Shown: positions 16,799-26,116, counted from the stretch's first letter. The stretch: 64,000 nt of DNA from Catelliglobosispora koreensis DSM 44566 (GCF_000379685.1 NZ_KB903253.1:124001-188000); one strand, 5' to 3'. Notes: generated by a model not told the origin, from the letters alone. Numbers and translations: made by a program.

Positions 16799-17898
16799 GA
16801 CAGGGTGGAGATCGCCTGGCGGCCGCCTTCAAGGAAGTCTGGCCACTCACCACCGTCAGCCTTGCTGCGTGGCTCGACCACACCGTGCCAGTACTTGTTG
16901 AGGATGGCCAGATCCTCCGGACTGCGCCGGGCCAGCGAACCGACGAGCGAGCTGGCCAGGGTCGAGGCACGAAGTGCGGTGTCGCCGAAGAACTGGCTGT
17001 GCAGGATCGCGTCTTCAAGCACACCAATCTGTTCCGCGGTCGACAGCGCCGACTCCAGCTTCTCGTCATCGCTGGTGGCAGCGGAGGCGGCCGCCCGCAG
17101 ATCGGCGAAGCTCTGCAGCAGGATGTCGAGCAGCGTCGGCGGGACCTCAAGCTCGATCTGGTGCCGGCGCAACAACTCCGCGGTGCGGAACCGCACGATC
17201 TCGGCCTCGCTGCGCTTGTTAGTGACCACGGGAATCCGCACGAAGTTGAACCGGCGCTTCAAGGCTGACGACAGGTCGTTGACGCCACGGTCACGGCTGT
17301 TGGCCGTCGCGATGATGGAAAAGCCCGGTTGCGCGAACACGATGTTGTCGTCGTCGAGCTCCGGAATGGAGACATATTTTTCCGACAGAATCGAGATCAG
17401 CGCGTCCTGCACGTCAGACGTTGACCGCGTCAGCTCCTCGAAACGGCCAATCACACCGGTTTCCATCGCGGTCATGATGGGCGACGGGATCATCGACTGA
17501 CGCGACTGTCCTTTCGCGATAACCATCGAGACGTTCCACGAATACTTGATGTGATCTTCGGTCGTGCCGGCCGTGCCCTGCACCACGAGCGTCGAGTTGC
17601 GGCAGATCGCGGCAGCGAGCAGTTCGGCCAGCCAGCTCTTGCCCGTGCCCGGGTCGCCGATCAGGAGCAGCCCGCGGTCGGAGGCCAGCGTGACGATGCT
17701 GCGCTCGACGAAACTGCGGTCACCGAACCACTTCTGGCTGACCTCACGGTCGAGTCCGTCGGAGCGCTCGGAACCGAGGACGAATAGCCGGACCATCTTG
17801 GGGCTCAGGCGCCACGAGAACGGCTTCGGGCCGTCGTCAATGGACTCCAGCCAGTCGAGTTCCTCGGCGTACTTGATCTCGGCAGGGGGGCGAAGCAT
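16795..17898 (-). CDS. MoxR-type AAA+ ATPase
   Basis: 367 residues. Walker A GDPGTGKS (81-88), Walker-B-like 'VIGRFEEL' (about 149-156), sensor-1 'SIIATANSRDRGVNDLSSALKRRF' with the arginine-finger region, and a helical lid. MoxR ATPases act with VWA proteins as remodelling or chaperone-like modules (known for the family). ATG 17898 is chosen because AGGAGAACC sits just upstream and the 5' extension to 18000 overlaps the VWA gene. It lies 8 bases after the VWA stop and overlaps the DUF5682 start. Confidence 0.88.
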   Translation of the reverse strand: MLRPPAEIKYAEELDWLESIDDGPKPFSWRLSPKMVRLFVLGSERSDGLDREVSQKWFGDRSFVERSIVTLASDRGLLLIGDPGTGKSWLAELLAAAICRNSTLVVQGTAGTTEDHIKYSWNVSMVIAKGQSRQSMIPSPIMTAMETGVIGRFEELTRSTSDVQDALISILSEKYVSIPELDDDNIVFAQPGFSIIATANSRDRGVNDLSSALKRRFNFVRIPVVTNKRSEAEIVRFRTAELLRRHQIELEVPPTLLDILLQSFADLRAAASAATSDDEKLESALSTAEQIGVLEDAILHSQFFGDTALRASTLASSLVGSLARRSPEDLAILNKYWHGVVEPRSKADGGEWPDFLEGGRQAISTLS

Positions 17899-17906
17899 TG
17901 GTTCTC

Positions 17907-19205
17907 CTAGGTCAGAAAGTTCTTCAGTTCGGCGACAAGTTTGCGGATGTGACCGGATAGCACCGGCGTGCCCAGGTCTTTGAAGCGCTGGCGGAACCAC
18001 GGGTCGACGCTCTGGGTCCCACTGCTGTTCACCGAGCCGACCGGAATGAACTTGACCCCCGATCGGTGCACCGCCTCGATGCCTTCAAAAAGCGGCTGTG
18101 ACCGGCCGAACTCGTAGAAGTCAGAAATCCAGACCATGACGGTGTTTCGCGGATCGGTGATCTTCGGGCGGGCCATCGCCATCGCGACCGGGCCGTCGTT
18201 ACCGCCGCCCAAGTTGGTTCGCAACAGCACTTCGAACGGATCGTGCACCCAAGGGGTGAGATCCAAAGCCCTGGTGTCAAAGGCGATGAGGTGCACGTCC
18301 ACTTTAGGCAGCCCAGCGAAAATCGACGCCAGGATGGTGCAGTTGACCATCGAGTCGACCATCGACCCGGACTGGTCCACCACGACGATGAGTTTGGCGG
18401 GAGTAGTGCGCCGCGCGGTTTGCTTGTAGAACAAGCGGTCCACATAGAGCCGCTCGTCTTCCGGGCTCCAGTTGGTCAGGTTCTTCCAGATGGTCCGGTC
18501 GAGGTCAAGGTTGCGGAACACGCGCTTGGGCGGCACGGTGCGGTCGATCGTGCCCACGCTGGTCTGCTCGACCTGAGTCCGCAGAACCTGGGCGACCTCG
18601 TCCACGAACCGCCGGATCAGCGACTTAGCGTTAGCGAGCGCGAGCCCGTCGAGATTGTTCTTGTCGCGCAGCAACTGTTCGATCAGGGACATGCTCGGCG
18701 TCAGCTGCTTGGCCAAAGCCGGGTCTGCCAGCACCTCGCGCAGGTGCATGCGCTTGACCAGATCGCCTTCGAGCCCAGCGAGCACGCCGCCTAGCTCGTT
18801 GCCTTGCGGCCTCGTCCGCAACTCACCCGGGTCCATGCCGAGCGCCCGTTCGAACCAGCCAGCGTCGGCTTGCCACTTCGACAGCTGGGTCGCTGTCACA
18901 TTGCCCGAGCCGGTGGCGAAAACATTGAGCAGCACTTTGGAAACCAGCGCTGCCCGGCGCACTTCCCCACCGTCGGGCTCCCCGGGCCCCTCGGCCATCA
19001 GCCCATCAAACTCGGCGGCGATATCCGGAAACCGTTGCACCACCGTATCCACCGAGATCGACGGATCCAGCAACGCGACCGGCAACCCCAGATCTTCCAC
19101 GATCGCGACACTGGCTGACTCCAGCGTCGGCTGCTCTTCGCCATCGAACAGTCTGGCCAGCAGGCGCCAGTAAAGGACCTGCCGGCGGCTCTCGTCTGAA
19201 CTCAT
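17907..19205 (-). CDS. VWA-domain protein, MoxR partner
   Basis: 432 residues. The N-terminal 260 residues are helical; the C-terminal part (about 270-415) is a von Willebrand A domain with an intact metal-ion-dependent adhesion site: DQSGS (D277, S279, S281), a Thr in 'RTNLGGGNDG' and Asp in 'WISDFYEF'. MIDAS domains bind a divalent cation and ligand carboxylates. No signal peptide is present, so it should act inside the cell with the adjacent MoxR ATPase. Its ATG overlaps the stop of the preceding gene by ATGA. Confidence 0.87.
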   Translation of the reverse strand: MSSDESRRQVLYWRLLARLFDGEEQPTLESASVAIVEDLGLPVALLDPSISVDTVVQRFPDIAAEFDGLMAEGPGEPDGGEVRRAALVSKVLLNVFATGSGNVTATQLSKWQADAGWFERALGMDPGELRTRPQGNELGGVLAGLEGDLVKRMHLREVLADPALAKQLTPSMSLIEQLLRDKNNLDGLALANAKSLIRRFVDEVAQVLRTQVEQTSVGTIDRTVPPKRVFRNLDLDRTIWKNLTNWSPEDERLYVDRLFYKQTARRTTPAKLIVVVDQSGSMVDSMVNCTILASIFAGLPKVDVHLIAFDTRALDLTPWVHDPFEVLLRTNLGGGNDGPVAMAMARPKITDPRNTVMVWISDFYEFGRSQPLFEGIEAVHRSGVKFIPVGSVNSSGTQSVDPWFRQRFKDLGTPVLSGHIRKLVAELKNFLT

Positions 19206-20542
19206 TTACGCAGCAACCGTCCTGCCCGTTCCCGCAGCACGGCGACGGCGTCACCGCTGGCCGCTTCTGCCTTGGCCACCTTGGGATCCGGTATCCCCTG
19301 CGCCCAGTCTCCATTGTGGACCGACACGGGCTTCTTCTTGACCGTCGCCTGCACGGCGAGTGGTTGCAGCACCCATCGCCCCGCGTCCCAGCGCATCAGC
19401 CCGATGCACGCCGAGGCACCGGCGACGAGGTCCCGGGTCAATGGCCCGGTCGCGGGCAGCCGGTCGATGTCAGGGATCTGTTGCCCCTCAACGAGAACCG
19501 GCTCCGCGATGCGCACCGGGTGCCGGTCGAGCGGCGGTGTGGCAGCCGCGGTCGCCTTCGGCAACAGGACCCGCGCCGTCGTGAACGGATCGGCCACATC
19601 ACCAACCTGAGCGCGCTCGTCCTGCCAGACCAGATCGCCGGAGGCGAGCACCGGCATCTCGCTCAACTCCAGGCCGCGCTTCTCGGCCAAGGCGCGGAGC
19701 ATCGCCTGGTACGCCGTGAGCAGTCGCCAATCCCCCGCCCCCGTAATGGTCGCGACCTTAGCCGCGGTCAAGCTCGCCCGAACGAGCCGCGGCGTTTCCC
19801 CCTCGATGATCCCGTGCACCTGAACCTGCACCGTGGTTTCGTGCTCGTGCACATCAGCGCCCAGGATCAGCAGCCGCCCCGAAACGGTGGTGACGTCGCC
19901 GCCACCCCAGCTTCCGTGCTGTGACAACAGAAGCGCCCGTGACCACAGGTCACCCCAGCGCCGGGCCGGCAGTTGCTCCATCGTCGCGAGTGGACTGCAA
20001 GCGCTCAGCTCGGCGGCTAGCCCATCAAGCAGCACCCCCAGCCGCCGCGAGGACGGATCGCCCAGTAACCCTTGCACCACCGTCGCCGAAGCGGCCACCA
20101 AGTCATTTGTCACGCCGCGCCACCCGGTCACACCCAGCTCCGCCAGCCACGACCGTGCCGCCCCAAGCAAGTTCTCCGGAGCGGACGGACTGTCCGAAGT
20201 GGACGGCGACCAAACGGCGCGGGTGCGGGAAGTGGCGGCGTCAAACTGTGCCAGCAAGGCGTCGTGCACCGCTCCCGTGATGGCGGCACGCGCCGCCGCC
20301 AGCGCCATGAGGTGTTCGCTGGAAACCGATCCGGCGGCGATCTTCTCGGCCGCTTCGGCGACCCGTTCCCGCAGCGGCGTCGAGCCAACCGCGCCCGCCA
20401 GCGCCGCGAGTGCTCCCGCGTGCGCGTCCGTTAAGCGGGCAAACCCATGGCACAGCGCCTCATCGAAGCCGTCGAGCAAACCGAGGGCCTCGTCAACTCC
20501 CGCTGGCGCTGAAGCCAGTGCTTCGTAGTGAGCCGGCAGCAT
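19202..20542 (-). CDS. Unknown protein of the MoxR/VWA/zinc-finger operon
   Basis: 446 residues, Ala- and Leu-rich and helical, without signal or membrane helices. The middle has a beta-rich part ('VSGRLLILGADVHEHETTVQVQVHGII', split by loops) and the end has 'GLMRWDAGRWVLQPLAVQ'. I recognise no catalytic motif. Its ATG shares one base with the upstream stop (TGATG) and its stop overlaps the VWA start (ATGA), so it belongs to the complex or pathway encoded by the operon. Confidence 0.65.
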   Translation of the reverse strand: MLPAHYEALASAPAGVDEALGLLDGFDEALCHGFARLTDAHAGALAALAGAVGSTPLRERVAEAAEKIAAGSVSSEHLMALAAARAAITGAVHDALLAQFDAATSRTRAVWSPSTSDSPSAPENLLGAARSWLAELGVTGWRGVTNDLVAASATVVQGLLGDPSSRRLGVLLDGLAAELSACSPLATMEQLPARRWGDLWSRALLLSQHGSWGGGDVTTVSGRLLILGADVHEHETTVQVQVHGIIEGETPRLVRASLTAAKVATITGAGDWRLLTAYQAMLRALAEKRGLELSEMPVLASGDLVWQDERAQVGDVADPFTTARVLLPKATAAATPPLDRHPVRIAEPVLVEGQQIPDIDRLPATGPLTRDLVAGASACIGLMRWDAGRWVLQPLAVQATVKKKPVSVHNGDWAQGIPDPKVAKAEAASGDAVAVLRERAGRLLRK

Positions 20543-21018
20543 CAGCTTTCCCTTCGGCGGGCCGGGAACCAGTGCAACTCTGGCAACGGCTCTGTGGTGG
20601 TGGGCAGCTCCAAATAGGCGAGGTGCCGCAGGAACCGGCTAAACACCGTCGCCGCGGGCGCCTGCTGATGGGTTCCTTTGAGCTGGCGCATGAGGTCATC
20701 ACCCTCGCCGTCAATGCGCAAATAGCGGCGGACTCTACCGGCTCCGTATTGAAGGATCGCCTCGTCCATGAGCGCGCTCAAGTGTTTGCAGCCACCGCCA
20801 TAGACCCCACCGCACGGGCGGTTGTTGTTGGTGCTGCAACTGAAGTCGTGGGTGCCCGCCTCGATCGAGGACACGTAGACCCGGTCAATGTCCGATCCGG
20901 ATGAGACCACCCCTTGCAACCGTCCTTCCGCCAGCTCGGCAAACGGCACCTTGGCCAGTTTGCGCGGCTGTATCGGCGGCACCACCTGAGTCACACTGCT
21001 CTGATCTCCCGCAAGCAC
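20542..21018 (-). CDS. Short SWIM-like zinc-finger protein
   Basis: 158 residues. Key cluster 'FSCSTNNNRPCGGVYGGGCKHLSALM': three Cys and a final CKH. SWIM fingers read CxC...CxH; here the first CxC is replaced by widely spaced Cys, so it is an atypical member or a related zinc knuckle. It is much shorter than most SWIM proteins (often over 400 residues). SWIM domains bind DNA or proteins. Start is GTG 21018 or GTG 20994, the latter with a GGGAG site. It is the first gene of the seven-gene run, so its upstream region (21019-21055) should hold the promoter. Confidence 0.65.
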   Translation of the reverse strand: MLAGDQSSVTQVVPPIQPRKLAKVPFAELAEGRLQGVVSSGSDIDRVYVSSIEAGTHDFSCSTNNNRPCGGVYGGGCKHLSALMDEAILQYGAGRVRRYLRIDGEGDDLMRQLKGTHQQAPAATVFSRFLRHLAYLELPTTTEPLPELHWFPARRRES

Positions 21019-21055
21019 GCGGTATTTCTACAGCAGAGGTGCGACAAACACAGAA

Positions 21056-21595
21056 TCAGGAGGTCAGATAGCGCGTCAGCAACGCACGAAGCTCGTGATC
21101 GAGATCGTCGTCCGAAAAGGACTCATCGAGGGCGACCGGTGCCGACAAGACGAACGACTGGACGGTCAGCAAGACGGCCCGTGCCAGGTGCCCCGGGTCC
21201 CCGGAACGGACCGCCCCAGCTTCCTGCCCCGCGCGCAGCGCCTCCTCCAGGAACGTCAGCATCTCCTGCTGGCTGGTGCCCCGGCGCGACAGCACATAGG
21301 GCAGCAGTGTCTCCGGGTCAGCCTCGCAAATCTTGCGCAGAAGCGGGTGCTCGCGCAGCCGTCTGGCCACGGTCACGATGTTGTCGATGGTCGGCGGGGC
21401 CGAGACGATGACCTCGTGCCACTCGCGGCTCATGAGATCAGCGACAAGCGTGGTGACATCGGGCCAGCGGCGGTAGATCGACATCCGGGACACCCCTGCC
21501 CGGCGGGCCACGTCGGTCAGGGTCGTCCTGCGCACGCCATAGGCCAGCACGCAGTCCCGGGCCGCATCGAGCGCCGCATCGCGAAGTGACACCAC
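21056..21595 (-). CDS. TetR-family regulator
   Basis: About 179 residues. N-terminal helix-turn-helix 'TTLTDVARRAGVSRMSIYRRWPDVTTLVADLM'-like region (split: TLTDVARRAGVSRMSIYRRW), then an all-helical ligand domain. Start is one of two adjacent GTG codons (21595 or 21592). It diverges from lemA with about 63 bases between them, which must hold both promoters. It is read in the same direction as the MoxR/VWA operon, 37 bases upstream of its first gene, so it could read into that operon. The ligand is unknown. Confidence 0.85.
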   Translation of the reverse strand: MVSLRDAALDAARDCVLAYGVRRTTLTDVARRAGVSRMSIYRRWPDVTTLVADLMSREWHEVIVSAPPTIDNIVTVARRLREHPLLRKICEADPETLLPYVLSRRGTSQQEMLTFLEEALRAGQEAGAVRSGDPGHLARAVLLTVQSFVLSAPVALDESFSDDDLDHELRALLTRYLTS

Positions 21596-21658
21596 GTGGC
21601 TATTTGTAGCAGATCGAAAACGCCTCAAGAGCGAGACAAATTCGGATATTCTGCGCGA

Positions 21659-22258
21659 ATGGAGTGGATTCTGGGATTGGTATGCCTCCTGCTGATCGTC
21701 GCGGCGGTCGTGGGCTACGGCGTGTCCGTTTACAACGGCCTGGTCCGGGCGCGTAACGCGTACAAGAACGCGTTCGCTCAGATCGATGTTCAGCTCAAGC
21801 GGCGCCATGACCTGATCCCGAATCTGGTCGAGACCGCCAAGGGCTACATGAAGCACGAGCGCGAGACCCTCGACGCGGTGATCCAGGCGCGCAACTCAGC
21901 CGTGACGGCACAAGCCTCGGCCGCGGCCAATCCCGGCGATCCCGCCGCGATGCAGAACCTGGCCGCGTCGGAAAACGTGCTGAGCCAAACGCTGGGGCGG
22001 CTGTTCGCGCTTTCTGAGGCCTATCCGGACCTCAAAGCGAATCAGAACATGATGCAGCTCTCCGAAGAGCTAACCTCCACGGAGAACAAGGTCGCGTTCG
22101 CGCGGCAGGCTTACAACGACGCCGTGATGGCGTACAACAACAAGCGGGAAGCCTTCCCCGGCAACGTGGTCGCTGGCCCCATGGGCTTCGCGCCGGCCGC
22201 CTTGCTTGAGGCCACGGAAGGTCCCGAAGAGCGCAAGGCTCCAGAAGTCAAGTTCTAG
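21659..22258 (+). CDS. lemA: LemA-family membrane protein
   Basis: 199 residues. One N-terminal membrane helix ('ILGLVCLLLIVAAVVGYGVS'), then the LemA coiled coil with 'VRARNAYKNAFAQIDVQLKRRHDLIPNL' (broken here for length), 'GYMKHERETL' and 'AYPDLKANQNMMQLSEEL'. The topology puts the N-terminus out and the helical bundle in the cytoplasm. The family is found next to membrane proteases. ATG 21659 fits. Its stop (TAG) directly abuts the ATG of the M48 protease, so the two genes are coupled. Confidence 0.92.
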   Translation: MEWILGLVCLLLIVAAVVGYGVSVYNGLVRARNAYKNAFAQIDVQLKRRHDLIPNLVETAKGYMKHERETLDAVIQARNSAVTAQASAAANPGDPAAMQNLAASENVLSQTLGRLFALSEAYPDLKANQNMMQLSEELTSTENKVAFARQAYNDAVMAYNNKREAFPGNVVAGPMGFAPAALLEATEGPEERKAPEVKF

Positions 22259-24235
22259 ATGTCCTCAAACTTCTTCGACCGCCAGCGGCACCTGCGCCGG
22301 ATGTCCTTCCGGCTGGTGCTGCTGTTCGCGCTCGCCGTCATCGGCATCATCATCACCGTCGACCTCGCGGTTCTGTTCGCCTTCAACGCTTTCGGCGCTT
22401 CAACGAGCGACATCGTGCAGATCGTGACGGTCAGCAGCATCGCGACAGCGGCGGCCATCGGGCTCGCGACGCTCTACCGCACGGCGACGTTGCGCGGCGG
22501 TGGCGGGCGGGTGGCACGCGAACTCGGCGGCGACTATGTGCCGGAGGACACGACCGACCCGCAGTTGCGGCGGCTGCGCAACGTGGTCGAGGAGATCGCG
22601 ATCGCTTCTGGGACACCGGTTCCCGAGGTATATGTGCTCCAGCACGAGGAGTCCATCAACGCTTTCGCGGCCGGCTGGTCCACTTCGGACGCCGCTGTGG
22701 CGGTGACGCGCGGGGCACTCGAACGGCTCAATCGCGATGAGCTGCAAGGGGTCATCGCACACGAATTCAGTCACGTGGTTAACGGCGACATGCGGCTCAA
22801 CATCCGCCTCATGGGACTCCTTTTCGGCATCCTGTTCCTGACCGTCGCTGGCGAGACGATGATGCGCGCGGGAGTTTTCACCCGCTCCCGCGATGAGAAG
22901 TCGGGCGGGAACCCGTTGCCCCTCATCGGCATCGCCTTGGTGATCGCCGGGTTTGTCGGTGTCTTCTTTGGACGGATGATTAAGGCATCGGTGTCACGCA
23001 AACGTGAGTACTTGGCGGACGCCTCAGCCGTTCAGTTCACGCGCCAGACCACAGGCATCGCGGGTGCGCTCAAGAAGATCGCGGGCCTGCCCGGCGGATC
23101 CACGATCAAGGCGCCCAAGAGCGAAGAGGTCGGGCACATGCTCTTCGGCTCCGGGGCCAAGAAGCGGCAGTCGCTTTTCGCGACCCATCCGCCGCTGCCC
23201 GACCGCATCAAGGCGCTCGAACCCGACTTCGACGTCGCGCAACTGGCCGCCCTGCAACAGCATTGGGCGCAGTCGCCACCCGTTGGCATGCAAGAAGACG
23301 TGACCCTGGGCCTGACCGAAAGCCGCCTAGCCGCCGGAACAGGCCCGCTCCAAGACTCGCCCGGCAAGCCGTCAGCGCTCGGCGCGGCGAAGCTGCCGTC
23401 GCATTGGAACGACTCCACTCCGCTGGGCCTGCGCCCGGCGACGCCCGGTGCGGGCACCATGGGTCTTACCGACAAGGTGGCGACGCCCGAGGATCAGCAC
23501 TACGCGCGTGCGGCGATGTTGCTGGACCGGATTCCGCCTGACATCCGGGACCGGGCGCACCGCGTCGATCAGGTGATCCCGCTCGTGCTCGGGCTGCTTC
23601 TGTCTCAGGACGCACCGGTGCGCCAAGCCCAGTACGCGGAGCTGTCCGCTCGCTATGGGCCCGAGGTCGCTGACACCGCGTTTCGCGAGTCAGGGCAGCT
23701 CGTCATGCTCGACCCGCTCCTGCGCCTGCCGCTGGCCGAGATCGCCTTCCCGGCCCTGCGGCACCGCTCGGAGGCTGAACAAGAGGCGGTACTAGACGCG
23801 GTGCAAGCGCTCATCAACGCCGACGGACGGATCAGTACGTTTGAATATTGCTTCTCCGCGATGTTGCACAGCGATCTCTACCAGTCGATGCACCCGAAAC
23901 CCCACTGGCACTCCGAGCGCCGTTCGCTGCGCAGCGCCAAAACCGAAGCGATCACGCTGCTGATGGTTCTCGCCGAGGACGATCCGGCCTTTCGCGCCGG
24001 AATGACGGTGGCGTTTCCCGACGAGACGCAAGGGTGGCAAAAGCTGCCCGTCACACGGCTCGACGACGTCTGGCACGTGTTGCGCGAGCTAGGCCCGGAT
24101 GGCAAGGAACAGCTCATCAACGCGGCCGAGGCGGTCGTGTCCTTTGACGGTGCGCCGTCGGTACGCGAAATCGAACTGCTGCGAACGGTGTGTGCTCTGC
24201 TGCACTGCCCACTTCCGCCGCTTGTGATTTCATGA
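22259..24235 (+). CDS. M48-family membrane metalloprotease, HtpX-like with long C-terminus
   Basis: 658 residues. Two N-terminal membrane helices, the zinc-binding HEFSH (H168, E169, H172) in 'VIAHEFSHVVNGD', two more membrane helices at about 183-245, and the third zinc ligand region 'KREYLADASAVQ'. This is the HtpX/M48 layout. HtpX degrades misfolded membrane proteins. After about residue 320 there is a further 330-residue cytoplasmic extension with 'QALINADGRISTFEYCFSAML', a helical TerB-like pattern (acidic, helix-rich) not found in E. coli HtpX. It is coupled to lemA. Confidence 0.88.
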   Translation: MSSNFFDRQRHLRRMSFRLVLLFALAVIGIIITVDLAVLFAFNAFGASTSDIVQIVTVSSIATAAAIGLATLYRTATLRGGGGRVARELGGDYVPEDTTDPQLRRLRNVVEEIAIASGTPVPEVYVLQHEESINAFAAGWSTSDAAVAVTRGALERLNRDELQGVIAHEFSHVVNGDMRLNIRLMGLLFGILFLTVAGETMMRAGVFTRSRDEKSGGNPLPLIGIALVIAGFVGVFFGRMIKASVSRKREYLADASAVQFTRQTTGIAGALKKIAGLPGGSTIKAPKSEEVGHMLFGSGAKKRQSLFATHPPLPDRIKALEPDFDVAQLAALQQHWAQSPPVGMQEDVTLGLTESRLAAGTGPLQDSPGKPSALGAAKLPSHWNDSTPLGLRPATPGAGTMGLTDKVATPEDQHYARAAMLLDRIPPDIRDRAHRVDQVIPLVLGLLLSQDAPVRQAQYAELSARYGPEVADTAFRESGQLVMLDPLLRLPLAEIAFPALRHRSEAEQEAVLDAVQALINADGRISTFEYCFSAMLHSDLYQSMHPKPHWHSERRSLRSAKTEAITLLMVLAEDDPAFRAGMTVAFPDETQGWQKLPVTRLDDVWHVLRELGPDGKEQLINAAEAVVSFDGAPSVREIELLRTVCALLHCPLPPLVIS

Positions 24236-24238
24236 GGC

Positions 24239-25084
24239 ATGCCTCACGACGCCCGCCGGATGTGGTCCCTGTTCGAGCCGCTGCACGCGGTGACCTACTT
24301 CGTTCCCGAGTGCCGTGAGCGGTTTGAGACGGCGGGACTAAGAGGATTCTGGCGCGGTTACTTCGCCGGGCGTAGCGCGCCACTGGGCAAAGTGGACGCA
24401 GCCCCGGTCACCGCCGCTTTCTTCAGTTTCGCCGCGCCGATGGTGGAGCGGGCCTTGCCCGACGTGTGGACCCGGGCCACACCCGAGGCGGTGTTGCAGG
24501 CCCGCCAAGACGGTGCGGTCGCTGCCCTGCGGCGGCTCCTCGGCGAGCAGCCGACCCTGTCTGAGGCAGCCGACCTGCTCAGTGAAGCAGCTAGCTATGT
24601 CGATACAGCGGGACGGGTGCTCGCGGCGGCCAATGCCGCCCTGCCCGTGCCAAGCGAGCCGATCGCCAAGCTGTGGCATGCCACGACCGTCCTTAGGGAA
24701 CACCGCGGCGATGGGCACGTCGCCGCGCTGGTGTCCTGGGAACTCGACGGTTGCGAGGCGCTGGTTTGGCGTACAAGTCTTGATTTGTCGCGTGATGCCC
24801 TTCAGCCGGCCCGGGGATGGACCGACGAGCAGTGGGCCGAAGCGGAACAACGGCTGATGGCCCGCGGCTGGCTCGACCTCGAGGGACGTGCGACAGCCCT
24901 TGCGGCTCAAGCACATCGCGACATTGAGGCGATAACGGACCGGCTAGCGTTTCGCCCTTGGGAAGATCTCGGTCCAGAAGCGACGGACCGCCTCGTCGAC
25001 CTGCTGACTCCGCTTTCCCAGCGGGCTTACGCCGGGCTGCCGATCTCTAACCCGATCGGTTTACCGTCGCCGATCCTTGAGTAA
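24239..25084 (+). CDS. SCO6745-family protein
   Basis: 281 residues starting MPHDARRMWSLFEPLHAVTYF, an all-helical protein with 'GFWRGYFAGRSAPLG', 'FFSFAAPMVERALPDVW' and the C-terminal 'DRLVDLLTPLSQR'. This matches the actinobacterial SCO6745 (SalK-like) family, whose function is not established. It starts 3 bases after the M48 stop, so it is probably the third gene of the lemA operon. The central half resembles a helix-turn-helix regulator without a clear recognition helix. Confidence 0.75.
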   Translation: MPHDARRMWSLFEPLHAVTYFVPECRERFETAGLRGFWRGYFAGRSAPLGKVDAAPVTAAFFSFAAPMVERALPDVWTRATPEAVLQARQDGAVAALRRLLGEQPTLSEAADLLSEAASYVDTAGRVLAAANAALPVPSEPIAKLWHATTVLREHRGDGHVAALVSWELDGCEALVWRTSLDLSRDALQPARGWTDEQWAEAEQRLMARGWLDLEGRATALAAQAHRDIEAITDRLAFRPWEDLGPEATDRLVDLLTPLSQRAYAGLPISNPIGLPSPILE

Positions 25085-25140
25085 TCCTCGGTATTGACCA
25101 TAGGCTCCTCTCCACATCGTTCATTGGGAGAGGTGATTCG

Positions 25141-26100
25141 ATGAAACTGAGGCGCACCCTCAGTAGTGCCGGTGCGGTAACCCTCGCCGCAGCGGCCGTT
25201 ATGGCCCTAAACCCGGCCACTGTCAGCCTCGCGGCCGCACAAAGCGACATCTGTGCGACCGTGACCGAGACCTCGGTAAGTGCGAAAGCGAAGCCTGGTG
25301 GCGGAGCCAAGCACGACCCCAACGAGCTCAGCCCGGCTGAAGCGGCACGCCGCGATCAGGAGATGCGTGACCTTCTTTCCGCTAAGGGCAAGAAGGAAGC
25401 CAAGCCGGGTGATGTGGCGGCCGCGGCTGTCACGATCCCGGTGGTGTTCCACATCATTTCCGAGGACGGCACCAGGGCCAATGGCAACATTCCCGATTCC
25501 ATGGTGAACGCACAGATGAATGTGCTGAACCAGGCTTACGCCGGTGCGACCGGCGGGGCCGCGACCTCGTTCCAGTTCTCTCTGCAGTCGATCAACCGGG
25601 TCACCAACCCCGCTTGGTACCCGATCATCTATGGATCGGCGGCGGAGAAGCAGATGAAGGCGGCCCTGCGGGTCGGCGACATGGGAACGCTCAACATCTA
25701 CACCGGTGAGCTCAGCGACGATCTGCTCGGCTGGGCCACGTTCCCGAAGTCGAAGCTCAACACGACTGACGGCGTGGTCATGCTGCACGAATCGGCGCCG
25801 GGTGGCACCGCCGCCCCGTACGACCTGGGCGACACCGCTACGCACGAAGTCGGGCACTGGCTCAACCTCTACCACACCTTCCAAGGTGGGTGTAACGGTC
25901 AGGGCGACCAGGTTTCCGACACCCCCGCCGAGGCCTCACCGGCCTTCGGCTGCCCCACCGGGCGCGACACTTGCGCCAGCAAGCCAGGCCTCGACCCGAT
26001 CCATAACTTCATGGATTACACGGAAGACGCCTGCATGTACGAGTTCACCGCAGGACAGGCCGCGAGGATGCTGTCGGCGTGGAACGCGTACCGAGCCTAG
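25141..26100 (+). CDS. Secreted zinc metalloprotease, pappalysin-like (M43)
   Basis: 319 residues. Signal peptide (residues about 1-33), a propeptide-like Lys/Glu region, then the metzincin catalytic domain with HEVGHWLNLYH (about 234-244; three His zinc ligands) and the Met-turn 'NFMDYTEDACM'. M43B enzymes (pappalysin, ulilysin) are secreted endopeptidases. Cys pairs in 'GGCNGQGDQVSDTP' and 'GCPTGRDTC' suit the family. A GGGAGAGG ribosome site sits before ATG 25141. The gene ends in a strong terminator. Confidence 0.9.
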   Translation: MKLRRTLSSAGAVTLAAAAVMALNPATVSLAAAQSDICATVTETSVSAKAKPGGGAKHDPNELSPAEAARRDQEMRDLLSAKGKKEAKPGDVAAAAVTIPVVFHIISEDGTRANGNIPDSMVNAQMNVLNQAYAGATGGAATSFQFSLQSINRVTNPAWYPIIYGSAAEKQMKAALRVGDMGTLNIYTGELSDDLLGWATFPKSKLNTTDGVVMLHESAPGGTAAPYDLGDTATHEVGHWLNLYHTFQGGCNGQGDQVSDTPAEASPAFGCPTGRDTCASKPGLDPIHNFMDYTEDACMYEFTAGQAARMLSAWNAYRA

Positions 26101-26116
26101 CCTGATACGCTAGGGA

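Noticed and set aside
19833-20528. Plus-strand frame of 231 codons opposite the 446-residue unknown
   Set aside because: Ser/Ala/Pro-rich and no domain; the minus frame is locked by overlapping start and stop codons on both sides.
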